From: Caenorhabditis elegans
Taxonomy: Eukaryota; Nematoda; Chromadorea; Rhabditida; Rhabditidae
Direction: 5' to 3'
Assembly: GCF_000002985.6 (NCBI RefSeq)
Contig: NC_003284.9
Coordinates: 17,298,001-17,362,000, forward strand
Length of the DNA: 64,000 bases
Part shown: positions 46,080 to 58,366 of the stretch, in pieces
How positions within the stretch are numbered: position 1 is the first letter of the stretch
How the letters are laid out: every line of letters begins with the position of its first letter
Position numbers and translations under genes: made by a program
The notes under the pieces: model-generated
What the model saw: only the letters and a program-made list of their open reading frames with translations
Told to the model about the DNA's origin: nothing
Database searches by the model: none

Positions 46080-48309
46080 GGCCAACTCTCCCTAGGGGCA
46101 ACAAAAAAGGGGGCAACATTTGAACTCTCCCTGGGGGCAACAAATTAGGGGGCAACATTTTCATAAATGTAGGGGGCAGCAAAAAAGGGGGCAACAAAAA
46201 AGGGGGCAACATAATAGGGGTCAACATTTGAACTCTCCCCGGGGGCAACAAATTAGGGGGCAACATTTTTAATAAGTATATTCAACGGCGAACAAGTTTT
46301 TATTTTCCAACCTTTTGATAATTTAATAAAAAATTCGTCCAAATTTGAAGACAAATTTTGCAAAGACTTTTTGACCAACCTAATATAATGTGAACTGAAA
46401 AATCTTATCACATCGTGGGAAATTTCTTATTTAGTCATATGCTCAAATGGTAAATCAATTCAAAGGGTACAACTATTCTTAGAATTCTTCGAGCCTGTTA
46501 CATTCCCAAATCTCTTATTATGGTGCATCTAACCGACTTACTATTATTTTTTCCAAATACGAATTTTGAATAATTTGCTCTTTAAGTTTACTTTTCACTG
46601 ACTTAAATAGTCATTAAAGTCTCTTTAAATATTGCTCTACTGATTTGGGATCTCATATGGCTTTCACGTTACGATTTGATTCTTCAGCTTCAAAGTATCA
46701 TATACAAAAACTTTTCACTAATAATTTTTCCCTAAGTTTTTTCAAAAGATGTTTAGTTTTGGGAAAAATGATCATTAGGATAAGTTCAACAAGATTTGAC
46801 GTTCAAGTTTAATTTTCTGCCGAACAATCATAAGCAATATGTTTGATTGTGCATGTAGATGACTTATTTCAAAAGTTTTGAAATAAGTCATCTACATGCA
46901 CAATCAAACATATTGCTTATGATTGTTCGGCAGAAAATTAAACTTGAACGTCAAATCTTGTTGAACTTATCCTAATGATCATTTTTCCCAAAACTAAACA
47001 TCTTTTGAAAAAACTTAGGGAAAAATTATTAGTGAAAAGTTTTTGTATATGATACTTTGATCGAAGCTAGTATAAAATGACCAACTACGAAAAGATGTAG
47101 AAATAATTGGTTATCATTTTTGTAGCCATAAACTTTTTGATAGATTCGCCCAAACTTATTATGATGGCAATGTTCCGGCAAACACTCATTGACTACCTTC
47201 TCATTGACTACCTTTTGCTCATTGACTACCTTTATCTAATTTTTCAGAATTTTCAGTTTTTTTCGCTGAAAAATCAGAATTTTCAATAACATGTTACTTT
47301 TTGATGTCTAAGAAGGTCGTGCACTTTTTCATTTCCTGAAATTCCGGAAAAAAAACAACTTTTTAGTTGACAACAATTTGCTATTTCAAACGTCAACAAA
47401 GATATAATCTTTTGAAATAAGTCATCTACATGCACAATCAAACACATTGCTTATGATTGTTCGGCAGAAAATTAAACTTGAACGTCAAATCTTGTTGAAC
47501 TTATCCTAATGATCATTTTTCCCAAAACTAAACATCTTTTGAAAAAACTTAGGGAAAAATTATTAGTGAAAAGTTTTTGTATATGATACTTTGAAGCTGA
47601 AGAATCAAATCGTAACGTGAAAGCCATATGAGATCCCAAATCAGTAGAGCAATATTTAAAGAGACTTTAATGACTATTTAAGTCAGTGAAAAGTAAACTT
47701 AAAGAGCAAATTATTCAAAATTCGTATTTGGAAAAAATAATAGTAAGTCGGTTAGATGCACCATAATAAGAGATTTGGGAATGTAACAGGCTCGAAGAAT
47801 TCTAAGAATAGTTGTACCCTTTGAATTGATTTACCATTTGAGCATATGACTAAATAAGAAATTTCCCACGATGTGATAAGATTTTTCAGTTCACATTATA
47901 TTAGTTTGGTCAAAAAGTCTTTGCAAAATTTGTTTTAATTGTCGAAATTTTAAAATTTGTCTTCAAATTTGGACGAATTTTTTATTAAATTATCAAAAGG
48001 TTGGAAAATAAAAACTTGTTCGCCGTTGAATATACTTATTAAAAATGTTGCCCCCTAATTTGTTGCCCCCGGGGAGAGTTCAAATGTTGACCCCTATTAT
48101 GTTGCCCCCTTTTTTGCTGCCTCCTACATTTATGAAAATGTTGCCCCCTAATTTGTTGCCCCCAGGGAGAGTTCTAATGTTGCCCCCTTTTTTGTTGCCC
48201 CCTTTTTTGCTGCCCCCTACATTTATGAAAATGTTGCCCCCTAATTTGTTGCCCCCAGGGAGAGTTCAAATGTTGCCCCCTTTTTTGTTGCCCCTAGGGA
48301 GAGTTGGCC
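46080..48309. mobile_element. 2.23-kb foldback transposon, Mutator-like, non-autonomous
   Basis: The ends are perfect inverted repeats starting GGCCAACTCTCCCTAGGGGC. The left arm (46080-46874, about 795 bp) is repeated in reverse complement at 47410-48309 (900 bp). The size difference is mainly one extra minisatellite block and one roughly 30-bp insertion near 47930. A partial second right-arm copy (46876-47060) abuts the left arm, making a near-perfect palindrome centred on 46875. A unique spacer (47061-47409) contains three ATTGACTACCTT copies. The outer part of each arm is a GGGGGCAACA minisatellite. A direct 9-bp repeat, CACGTATGC, flanks the element at 46071-46079 and 48310-48318. A 9-bp duplication with long terminal repeats fits Mutator-like (MULE) foldback elements. 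No transposase frame is present; the minisatellite frames (LLPPFLLPP type) are repeat by-products. Confidence 0.85.
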
Positions 48310-48318
48310 CACGTATGC
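48310..48318. repeat. target site duplication, right copy (CACGTATGC)
   Basis: Identical to 46071-46079. One further base (G) matches, but that base can equally be counted in the inverted repeat. Confidence 0.85.
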
Positions 48319-51300
48319 GCCCCGTCAAATTCACACTCTGACCTTTAGACCTTCATTCATTTCCTATTTTTATATCCGACGTTTAGTGGGTTCCCACAGC
48401 ACGTTGCTCCAGAATTCCCGCTCATCTTACACTTAGCCCGAGCCGCTGTTTTTCGGAAACGTGTTCTTACATTTCTTTTCTTTTACACCCATATGTTGAA
48501 AAAAGGAAGACATTCCAACTTGCAGAGCAAAAAATAGAAAAAAAAAGAAAAAAGAATCCGACATGTCTAAGGCACTAAATATTGAAAACACCTTCTCTAG
48601 TCTGTCACTTACTAGCAACAGTGGTCCTCTTGATGACTGCATACTTTTTCACTTCATTTTTTAAGATCTATATTTTGACTATAATGAATTTCTTTTGGAA
48701 TAAAAACCTTAGTGATTAATGAGTGTGTGATATTACTCGTCTAGAATTTTCAGACTATGAAGGCAGAAAAACAAGTTAGATATCGGAATACTATTCAAAC
48801 TCATTAGAACTATATTGTTTCATTTTTAAGCTTTGATTTGAGATCTATGGAAATTCAATCTGGAAGTACCATAGAGGCACTAAGGGTCTCTGAGAGCCTT
48901 TTTGACCCTCAAACAGATTGCACCAATGTAGATAAATTATAAAAAGCATATTTTACACAGCTTAATAATAACAGTTCTCAAATGTATGATTAGATTCACA
49001 TTTTTCACCAATGAACCACATTTCAACTTGGTGAAAATCCATAATCTATTATTTTCAAACGCCGTGAACAGTTTCAAACAAAATTCTCCTATAACTATGC
49101 AAATGTGGTGCCCATTATCTGACAGATCCCAATTTCTAGACGTCACTTTGAGAAATAAGCTATTATGAATACGCAAGTTTTCCTTTTCAGACATTACTGC
49201 CGACAAAACTGGAATAGTGAACGACTCATAGATCAGCTTGGAAAAGCTGGACGAGCCCTCGGATTTTTGTTCTTTGGCAAAGAATATATTAGGTGAATAT
49301 TAGGTTAGCCGCTATAAATGTTCCAACACAAAATTAGGATATTCATTGATGAGACTTGATGAGTTTTACGTGTTGAATCAAAATACATCGCTCTTTAAAA
49401 TAAAATATTCCACCCTTTTCCGGGAATTTTCAATTAATTTGTTCCTTTGATTCTATTGGTTTTCTGGAATTTTTCTTTCTCTTTTGTAGCAAAAGCATTA
49501 CGTAATTTAATTTTAAACCAGGTGAATATTACAAAATGCGAGCGGTGTAGTTTGTAGGGAATTTATGGTATTTTGAGAATTTTAGTATTTAAAATGTTGA
49601 GTTATGAAATTTTCAATATTTTTCTCTTCATCTTTTTTTCTATCATTTCTCAGAGTAGAGCCAGTTTACTACCTTAATGTTTTTGTTAGGGCTAATTTCT
49701 CACTTAATTTTGGCTCAAATAAAGGCAAAATTGATGTTTATTTCGGTGTATAGTTACTAAAATTTTGAATTGCCAGCTACTGATTGGTTTCATTTTTTGT
49801 ATAACATATTTTATGATTTCCCTCCGTTCTTAAATGTATTTTTTTTGTAAAAAAAAAGCCCCACTTATTTTATGTAGTGACGTCATTATTTTTTCAATAT
49901 TTTTGCTATTCTTCTGCAAAACCACTGATACCCAACAAAAGCATGCTCTATTTTTCTAACAAAGCTTATTATAGACGAAAAAGAACACACAAATAATTCA
50001 AAACAAATTTGTTCATCCGAATAGTTGTTCCCAACTAACATGTGCTTCATCGTAGCGTTTGAGCGAAAATAATCTCTAAAACTGAAATTCGTTTTTTATT
50101 TTGTTGGAAAATAATCGCGCTAATCCTCGACTAGACAGGGAAGTTATTTTCTCATGTTAGCTACAAGAAAGATAAGCGTTCTAATTTTTGCATGTGGGCT
50201 ATTTTCTTGATTTTGGTTGCTGTTATGGAAATCGAAGACTTTCAATTTTTGTCATAGAATTTAGCAGTCTAATACTTTGTGTACCTGAATTTTCAGTTTT
50301 AATAGATTTAAATATAATAGAAAATTATCTTTAAAATTATTAATAATTATGAAAATTCGTGACTAATTTAAAAGATTTTTGAAAATAAAAGTGATAGATG
50401 AATTTTTTGTATTAAAATAAAATCGAGTCTATGCAGCTGGAAATCAATTAGAATGATAAACAAATACAAATTAATTTCCAACTGTGGTTATTTATGTCAA
50501 TTTTGACAAAATTTCAACAATTTTTGAGACATTTTCAATGAGTCTCACTATGCAATTCGTTGTTTTAATTTTATCTACATCAGTTTCTTAGATCCAAAGT
50601 TTTATATGACTCTGAGAAACTCTTAAAATTTTAAAAGATCTCATATAAAAAACTTTTGGAATCATGTGTTTTGAAATCAAATGTTTTCTTTTTTCAAAGT
50701 TTTATTGTGACTAGTTCAAATATTTCTTATTCATTCTGTTTGAGGGATTCCCAATACAAATGTGCTTTTTTTCAGTATTTTTTTGCCAGACCTATTTTTT
50801 TCCTTCCTTTTTCTTTTTTCTCCTTTTTTTTGTCCCGCTTAATACCATTAAATGAGAGACGTCATCAAATTTTCTCCCTTTTTTTTGCCGTTTATGGTTT
50901 TTGTCTGAACCGATCTCTGACGAGCACTTTTTGTCCCCTTCCACTCAAATCAATTTGTCGTTTTGAGGAGGAAAAAAGTAGAAGAAAAAATTAAGTTGAA
51001 ATGTAAAAAAGTTTCATTTCCTTTTCAATTTTGCTCATTTCTCGTTGACATGTGTCTTTCTGTCTTTCTAACCGAAACATGTGTTCGAAAATTCAAATTT
51101 TAAGTGGAATGAACCGAATGAGCCTGTTAAGTGTTTGATGACTAGAGTCAAGTTTTTTAGGTGTTCGCAAAATTTTTGAAAATTTTTCTAGGTTCAATGC
51201 TGCAGTTTTTTCAAAACTTTATGCAAAAATTGAGCCCCCGAGAACTGAGATTTTTTACTGGCCAAAAAACTTTTGAAATGTCAAATGTAAAGTTGAAACC

Positions 51301-53483
51301 TTCTGAAAATTTCAATCGGAAATTGTTACAGAACAATCTTTTGAAAAGCACAAAAAACATAGGTTTATAACGAAAAAAAAAGTGCAAAGTTTGAAAATCT
51401 TTGAAAATTCTCCATAGTACTATGAATATTCTGTAGCTTTTTTAATACAATTTTTATCAATCTTCAACATTTTCTAATTATCTTCATGATCATTTCAATG
51501 TAACATGTTGAATTTCAACCAAAATTCCGATTTGTCAATGCCAAATCAAGCATGCCAAACAAGCATCTTCTTCCAAAATATGTTTATGTCCGAGTAGACA
51601 TTTCCGCCAATTTGTCGGCAGTTCCTCATTCCGGTGTATGTGATGTATTTTTTTAGTGCTCAGCGTGTTTTGTGCACTGTGCATTTTTATGGGAAAAAAG
51701 CTGCGTAGTTTGAAAGTGCATTTTCATAGAGCAGAGTTTTGAACAAAGACAGTAGTTTTCATCTGAATGTTGAAAGTTTTCTTAACATAGAATTAGCATC
51801 ACATAATTGTGTTTTACATCTGCTAGTAATTTTGTATAATGTTCATTTTCATATATGTTTTTGGGGTAATCTAAATATTTTTCAAATAAAAATTTGAACT
51901 ACTTCAACCAAAGTGATTGCTATTTTTAACTTTAAGCATTTTCACAATTTTTTGAAAAGTTTTTGTGTGATATTCGACTATTTCAGCACTATACAAGTAA
52001 TTTCAATCAATTTTTCGAATGGAAATACTCCATTTTTAAAAATCTATTTTCTGATACAAAATCCTTCAAACCTTCACAACTTCAAAGAGATTTTGAAGTT
52101 TCTTAAATGTTTCCCCCGGTTTTTGATAGATTCGAGTGCAATGGGACTTGTGGGAAAAGTTGTGGAAAGCAACATAGTACAACACTATTAAGCAGATTGG
52201 AATGAAATAAGGACAAGATTTAGAAAACTAGTTCTGATATCCATCAGAACTTTGAGCTATTTTTAGATTTTTTTTCTGTTGCACGTCTGTGGCAAAACTG
52301 AGACTTTATTTCTGGGCTGACTTTATCAGGCATTTTAAATTATTTATAAATATTTTTAAATTATTTTTGAGCTATCTAAAACTGAACAACCGTATCGCAA
52401 GCAAAAACTTCGGCGATTGGGGATTGCTTAAACGTTTCAATGCAAGAAGGTTGAAACTGTACTTTGGCCGACTTTACACACAGCGGACATTGGGCGAGGT
52501 CTGCGCTGAACAACTTAACAAATTGGTCACTCCAATGCCAGAAAACCATCTTCGTCCATATTATTCCCAATGACATCATGATTACTGTAAGGGTGAGTAA
52601 CGCTGCCATCCCCATATAACAAGACTACCAACATTCCTATTTACAAAAAAGTCACGACATCTTCCTCATCATTATGCCTTTTTCACACCAAAATATAAGC
52701 TTTAACTCTACCTTCACTGGCTTATTATTTAAGAAAACAATTAGCGTTTTCTCAAAAAACTGCTTTGGCGCTCATTTTGGTATTCACGCGGTTCTGCATA
52801 AAGGCCGCTAGCAAAACAATCGTTGGTGACTTGGCTTCACTCTTTTGAACGTCACTTTTGACATTGCGGCATCATTTTTTTAAGAAATTGTGAATTTTGA
52901 TCATTTGACTAATCACAAAGTTTACATGTTTCAACGTTCATGACGCACGCAAAGTTTAAAATTTTGCCACCTCCACAACACATTTGAAGCCTTATTTTTG
53001 TAGTCTTGAGGCGACATTATTTACTTGTTCCCGTTTTTTTCATTTTCCCACAAAGAACACTGCTCCGACAAACTGAATCTGCAAATAATGTTAATTATAC
53101 AATTTTTCTCTTCCTCTCTTTCTCGAAAACTTTCTCTCTTCTAAAGTAAACATCAAATCTAAAATGTCAGTTTTTTTCTGGATATTACTAGTGAGTTTTG
53201 AAAAAAATTGCAGTCAATGTAGTATGCAAATCAATGTAATATAAATTCGACGTTTGCGGGTTCCGCAGTCCTGATAAGTTGCAAGTAAGTCTCAAAACCC
53301 TGCAGATCTCGGGCGGAGCTAAGTGAGACCGCTTTAAAATGCTCCGGCATTTTCTTATAAATAGTTATAATCAGCTTCCAAAAATTAAAATATTGTTAGC
53401 TCTGTAATTTTTCAAATATCAGCAACACAAATGCATATTCTGTGTAACTTTTTGGCTCAGAAAAAGTAATTTCAAAAAGAGCT
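48319..53483. other. intergenic, no supported gene
   Basis: 48319-48640 is somewhat GC-richer but shows no splice-bounded frame. A 35-codon frame behind TTTTCAG at 49191-49294 is discussed in findings. The frame at 52289-52573 and its complement show no known motif. The remainder is AT-rich. Confidence 0.4.
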
Positions 53484-53929
53484 TTAAAGGTGGAGTACCG
53501 AAATTTTAGACTTTGCTTTTTTAGACCCAAAATGGTCCGAAACTACCAAATTTCGAGATGAGACGTTCTGAAATTATTTCAAAAAAAAAATTCTGGCGGC
53601 TCAAAGTTTTGGAAAAAATTGTTTTTTTTTAGCTAAAATCTCAAATTTTGGCAACTTCTCAGTGTCGCAGCGGTTGGAGCTTAATTTTTATTTGATTGTC
53701 ATTTTTTGATGCATGTTTCGGCATTTTAGTACGTGTTATATCGTTAATTGAGATTCTCTTTCGGTCGATGCGGGCAAAAAGTTGTATCATATTCGTACAC
53801 GCACAACTTTTAGCGGCCATAACTTTTTTTTTCAAAAATTTTCAAAATGTCTCATTACGAAATTTGGTAGTTATGGACCATTTTGGGTTTAAAAAAGCAA
53901 AGTCTAATTTTTCGGTACTCCACCTTTAA
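53484..53929. mobile_element. TTAA-flanked palindromic MITE (446 bp)
   Basis: The ends read TTAAAGGTGGAGTACCGAAA and its reverse complement at 53910-53929, with one mismatch near the inner end. The arms extend inward about 85 bp (GACTTTGCTTTTTTAGACCC against GGGTTTAAAAAAGCAAAGTC). TTAA at both ends (53484-53487 and 53926-53929) could be a target duplication, as for piggyBac-type MITEs. There is no transposase frame. Confidence 0.75.
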
Positions 53930-55351
53930 CAACTTAACATTATAATGTGAGATTTACAACCTATAGCCATCAACTATTTTATTTATCGATTTTTAAAAAG
54001 TTTTGGAAGGCATTTTTTACCACAATTTCCCACCACGAGTTTCATTCTTATTCTTCTACGGCACAATTTGTTCTTCGGAATAGGTAAGCGATATAATAAG
54101 CACCTTGACAAAAACGTGCACATACACTCAATTCCCACGTTTTGTGATCACTCGAGCTCGAGTTTGCCATCTTGGTACGCTTTTTTAAAGAGAAAATCAG
54201 GTTGAACGAGAGTTCTATCAAAACGCTCTCCCTACGCACTTCTCCGCTTATTTAATTTACCCGGACTCTTTTCTTTTTTTGCAGCAACTTTTAGGTTTAC
54301 ATTTGCCCTTGTGCTTTATTAAATTACCTACATGTGGATGATGAGCTTTTAAAAAAGAATGACGTACTTCCACCACACTTCCTGTCATTGATTCTTGTCA
54401 TCATACTTTAGAAGAAAGTGTTGAGAAAAAAGAAGAGTTTAATTACCCGGATAAGTTTGAGTCCTATTCAGCATTTTGAAAAGATCTGGATATTTTTGTT
54501 AGATCTCAGTGACCGAGAAGCAACTTGTCAGCAAATTTTCAAAGGTATTTTTGCTACAATGTAACTTAATTTTAATCGAAAAACCGCTTGTTTACTTTTC
54601 ACGTTATCTTAATTTTTCAATTTTTCTCTATTTTTTGTTCTCAGAAAACAAAAATAGAAAAGATTAAATACCAAATTCTTGAAAAAAATATATATTGTTA
54701 GCCTAAGTCTAGATCGGTCTGGTTCTCAGAAAAAAATAGGTATTGAAATAACCAATTATCACGAAATAATTATAAACTTGAATCGATTGAAAAAAAAAGT
54801 ACAAGCTGTCTTTTGCAACATTTTTGTGTAGTTTCAAATTTAGTTTGATCCCTGAGTTTTTGGCTCAATTAATATAATTTATTGTGGTTTCTCAAAAGTT
54901 GCAGTATCTTATTGACTGCGACAAACTTTGAACTTTCTTAGTACGCGCAACCCTCTATTTTTAAACAAATTGTAACACGAATTGCAATCATAAATGGATG
55001 AGATGTTTCGAATACGTGATAAGTATATGAATAATTAACCCGCCGCGATCCGTTGGTAGGCGTGAACACAACGCCGCCGCTGAATATGTAAAATTTGTGT
55101 GGAGATATTTGTTTTGCTCTTGATGCGATGATGCTCCCGGTTTGCTTGCTCATTTGTTCTTCCTGATTTCTCATTTTCTAGCCATGTAATTTATGTTCAC
55201 ACTAAAACAGCTATTTTGCTCATCTAGTGCTTCCCCTTTTATGAACTATGCTCATTTTTAGATGCGCCACACTCCCAAATTAGGGGCATCGTGTTCTTAT
55301 GGTACATTCACTGAAAGAGGGCATTACTCAAAGGGGGCTAGTTTTTTAATT
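53930..55351. other. intergenic, no supported gene
   Basis: AT-rich with scattered CT-rich stretches. Minus-strand frames at 54048-54239 and 54938-55174 have no motif or splice context. Confidence 0.4.
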
Positions 55352-55887
55352 GTTTACTGAATAAGAATACGACTTTTAATGAAACTACAATTGTTTCAGC
55401 CCCGTGAACCTCTTTCACGCCCAATCAATAGTAGTATTAATATTTCCCACCAACGTGATAAAGATTGGAGATGGTGAAAGGTACTAACCTGGTTGGCAGT
55501 TGGTACATCAGCATAGTTGGTACGTACAATTATTACGTCACCACATTTTGACAGTTGTTTTCTGCATCAGACAGATTGTTTTCTGCATCAGACTGTGTCC
55601 GCTCCAAAACTACTGCACAGGCTCCCCTGCTAAAGGTCACTTTCTCGCAAAACAGGTAGGAGGCAGCTAGGTATGTTGTCTGTGTATCTCTACAGGCTCT
55701 CTGTGGGGAAACACTGTCTAGATGTTGTGACGTAGAAATTGTATGTACCAACTATGCTGATGTACCAACTACCAACCAGCATAGTTGATACCTTTTCAGT
55801 CGGTATGACTTTGGTCGGAACGTGAAAGAGGTTTTCGGGCTGAAACAACAGTTGTTCTATTAAAAGTCGTATTCATATTGAGTACAC
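55352..55887. mobile_element. nested inverted-repeat element (536 bp)
   Basis: Outer arms, 55352-55420 and 55821-55887, share AATACGACTTTTAAT, TTGTTTCAGCCC and CCTCTTTCACG in inverted orientation. Inside them, 55474-55540 and 55728-55797 form a second inverted pair containing GTTGGTACATCAGCATAGTT. The loop holds a direct duplication of TTGTTTTCTGCATCAGAC (55555 and 55575). Two arm pairs around a loop without coding capacity suggest one element with long imperfect arms, or one inserted in another. Confidence 0.7.
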
Positions 55888-58182
55888 ATTTGAAAAAATT
55901 CGCTCTCTGAAATTTTTAATTTAATTCACAGGCCACTCTCTTTGTGTCTCTGGAAAAATTCAAGTATTTTATAATCTTGAACTAATTTTAAAAATGGCTT
56001 CAAATATTTATATTTTTGATTATTCATCACTTCCTTTCGTGAATAAATGTTTGATCTACTGAGCTTTGAGAGAGATCATTGTGAGCATTGCAATGGCGTG
56101 AGGATTATTTAAGGTGGTGGGAGATGTATCACTTTGAGATCAAAAATTGGCTCAGTTATTTTCAAGCATAAAGAGAAACATCAGCAAAAAACAATGGTGA
56201 ATAGGTTTTAGATGTGTCGAAATAGTCAAAGTCGACGTATTTGACACAATGTTTTTGTCGAAATTTTTAAAATCTAGTTTGAAATTACTGACTTCAATTA
56301 TTAAAGCATTCAAAACCCTACTGCTGAAATACAAAGCATATATCTGTTGATGACAGCGCAAGACCTGTCTATGAGCAGCATAAGGTACGGTACACGTGCA
56401 ATAATTAAGATACATTATGTTATATTAATTATGTTATATTAGTTATATTAAAAATCCATTGTTGCAGCCTTTTAGACTTGTTCAATAAATTAAAAGAAAA
56501 ACTGAGAAAGCCAAAAACGAATAGAATTTTGGCCGACAATGTAGGTTATATGCGGAAGCCCAAAAGTAAGATATAACATTTTCCTGGCAAAATTTTTAAC
56601 GTTTAAAAATCTTTTTAGACTAATATTCCTTTTTCCGGTACATCCGATTTTCTAGCAATTGTTGATCTCCTAATTCACAAGTCAAAACTCCAGGTCTCAA
56701 AGAGTGCAAAGAAGCTCCAAAATTTTTGCCGTCCCTCTTGTCGCACTGAGTCTTTGTCAGCCGGAGGCTATTCCAGAGCTACGGTGACTGCTCTTTTTGC
56801 GCTGTGACGTTTTGATGGCATATCATCATCATTCAGGAAAAAAGCTAAAAGTTGTATTTTTCATTATTTTTCCTTTTGACATATTAGGTTTCATCTTCCA
56901 ATTTTTGCACGATGAAGATTGATGAAATTTTTGAAAACGTTTTCTTCTGGAAAACGAAAGGAACAAAATAGAAAGTTTTAAAATAAATTTTCCTGCAATT
57001 AAAACCAAAATAACTGAACTCTAGGAATCCGTATCGGATGCTATTAGTCTAATATATTTTACATTTGTAACATGCTTAAGCCTCATCGGAAACCGATGAT
57101 CCCATCGGTCTTAAAAATAGAATGAAAAAGAAATAGGTTTGATCTTGGTAAAAATAAAATGATTTTTTTAAAATTTGAGTAATATATTTTTGCTAAAATA
57201 TTGCATATTTATTTTCCGGTGTTCCAATATATGGAATCATAAACAGAGCCAATTTGAAAACAACTGAATAAACGTAATAAGATTTCTTGAGATTTTTGCC
57301 GCTGAATTTCCAAAAGTTATATTTTAAGTTTTTTGGTGAACATTTTTCAATGAAGATTTTCTTGGAGTTTATAAGTTTTTTGTTCAAAAATATGTATTAT
57401 ATCTAGTTTTATTGTAGTTCGTAGTTACGCGACGGATATAGTGCGGCGAGGAACCCGGTAGGTGGCGGACCATGCAAATCCGTCATTTTTCATAAATTCT
57501 TTTTCCAAATGTTAGCAAATTATATACATATAAGTTTTATAATCCTTGATCAGTTATTCTAAATCTCGTTCTTGTGATTGTTCTAAATCCAGAAAGAAAT
57601 GTATGTATGTGTGTGCCAATTAGTGCTCATTTCTATTGAATGTATTCTTTCACAGTCTTATTAAATTATTTGGCTCTCTCGCTACCAATTCATCATCTGT
57701 CTTGACATAGCTCCATCCCACTGTTTTAATTTGTCTCATGAGGTTACTCATCATTTTTTTTTCTGCTTAGACTGATTGATGTTTGGGAGACAATGAAAGC
57801 ACATGTGCATTGAATTTTAAAATAAACTTTACAGAGATTTTTCTCGAACTTTCTAGACGCAGTATTTTTCTTAAAATTTCGTATGTCAAACATAGTTTTT
57901 TGAATTTTAATAAAATATCCATTTGAAGATTAAACGTGTTTGAAAATTAAATAAATGGTATATTATATATCAGTTAAATTTAAACTAATAGATTTGATTT
58001 TGTAAAGGAACTATTAAGTTTTTATGTTTGAAAAATTACTGTTCCCAAAAATTAACATTTTGCAAACTGCAATTTTTCGTACATTTTGAATGAGTTCACA
58101 GTTCACACCACAATCTTTGGCTGCAACCGTACCCCTACAGTAAAACTGAAAAACAAATTGAGCTAGTATGGGTGCTCCCTGC
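55888..58182. other. intergenic, no supported gene
   Basis: AT-rich. A GC-richer patch at 57423-57486 contains a short hairpin pairing GACGGAT with ATCCGTC. No coding or RNA gene was recognised. Confidence 0.4.
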
Positions 58183-58366
58183 TATTACGGGAACAACAAA
58201 TCATGAGAATGCGTACTTGGCGCATTTTATTTTACGCGCGATACTACAGTAAGCGCTTAAATATCTATTGTTATTTGAGTTCTTACTGTAGTTTTCGCTA
58301 AGAGATATCGCGCGTCAAATAAAATGCACCAAGTACGCATTCTCATGATTTATTGTTCCCGTAATA
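58183..58366. mobile_element. 184-bp palindromic MITE with TATTACGGG ends
   Basis: 58183-58252 is almost completely reverse-complementary to 58296-58366. Shared blocks are TATTACGGGAACAA, ATCATGAGAATGCGTACTTGG, CGCATTTTATTT and a GCGCGATA stretch, with a loop around ACAGTAAGCGC. TA at both ends suggests a Tc/mariner-type TA duplication, although TA is short enough to be chance. There is no coding capacity. Confidence 0.8.

Noticed and set aside
46024..46266. Minus-strand frame with LLPPFLLPP repeats (also plus strand 48045-48341)
   Set aside because: Translation of the GGGGGCAACA minisatellite in the foldback element arms; the same frame appears on opposite strands because the arms are inverted.
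52289..52615. Open frames on both strands of about 80-94 codons
   Set aside because: Opposite-strand openness, no known motif, no splice sites; possibly a repeat remnant but unsupported.
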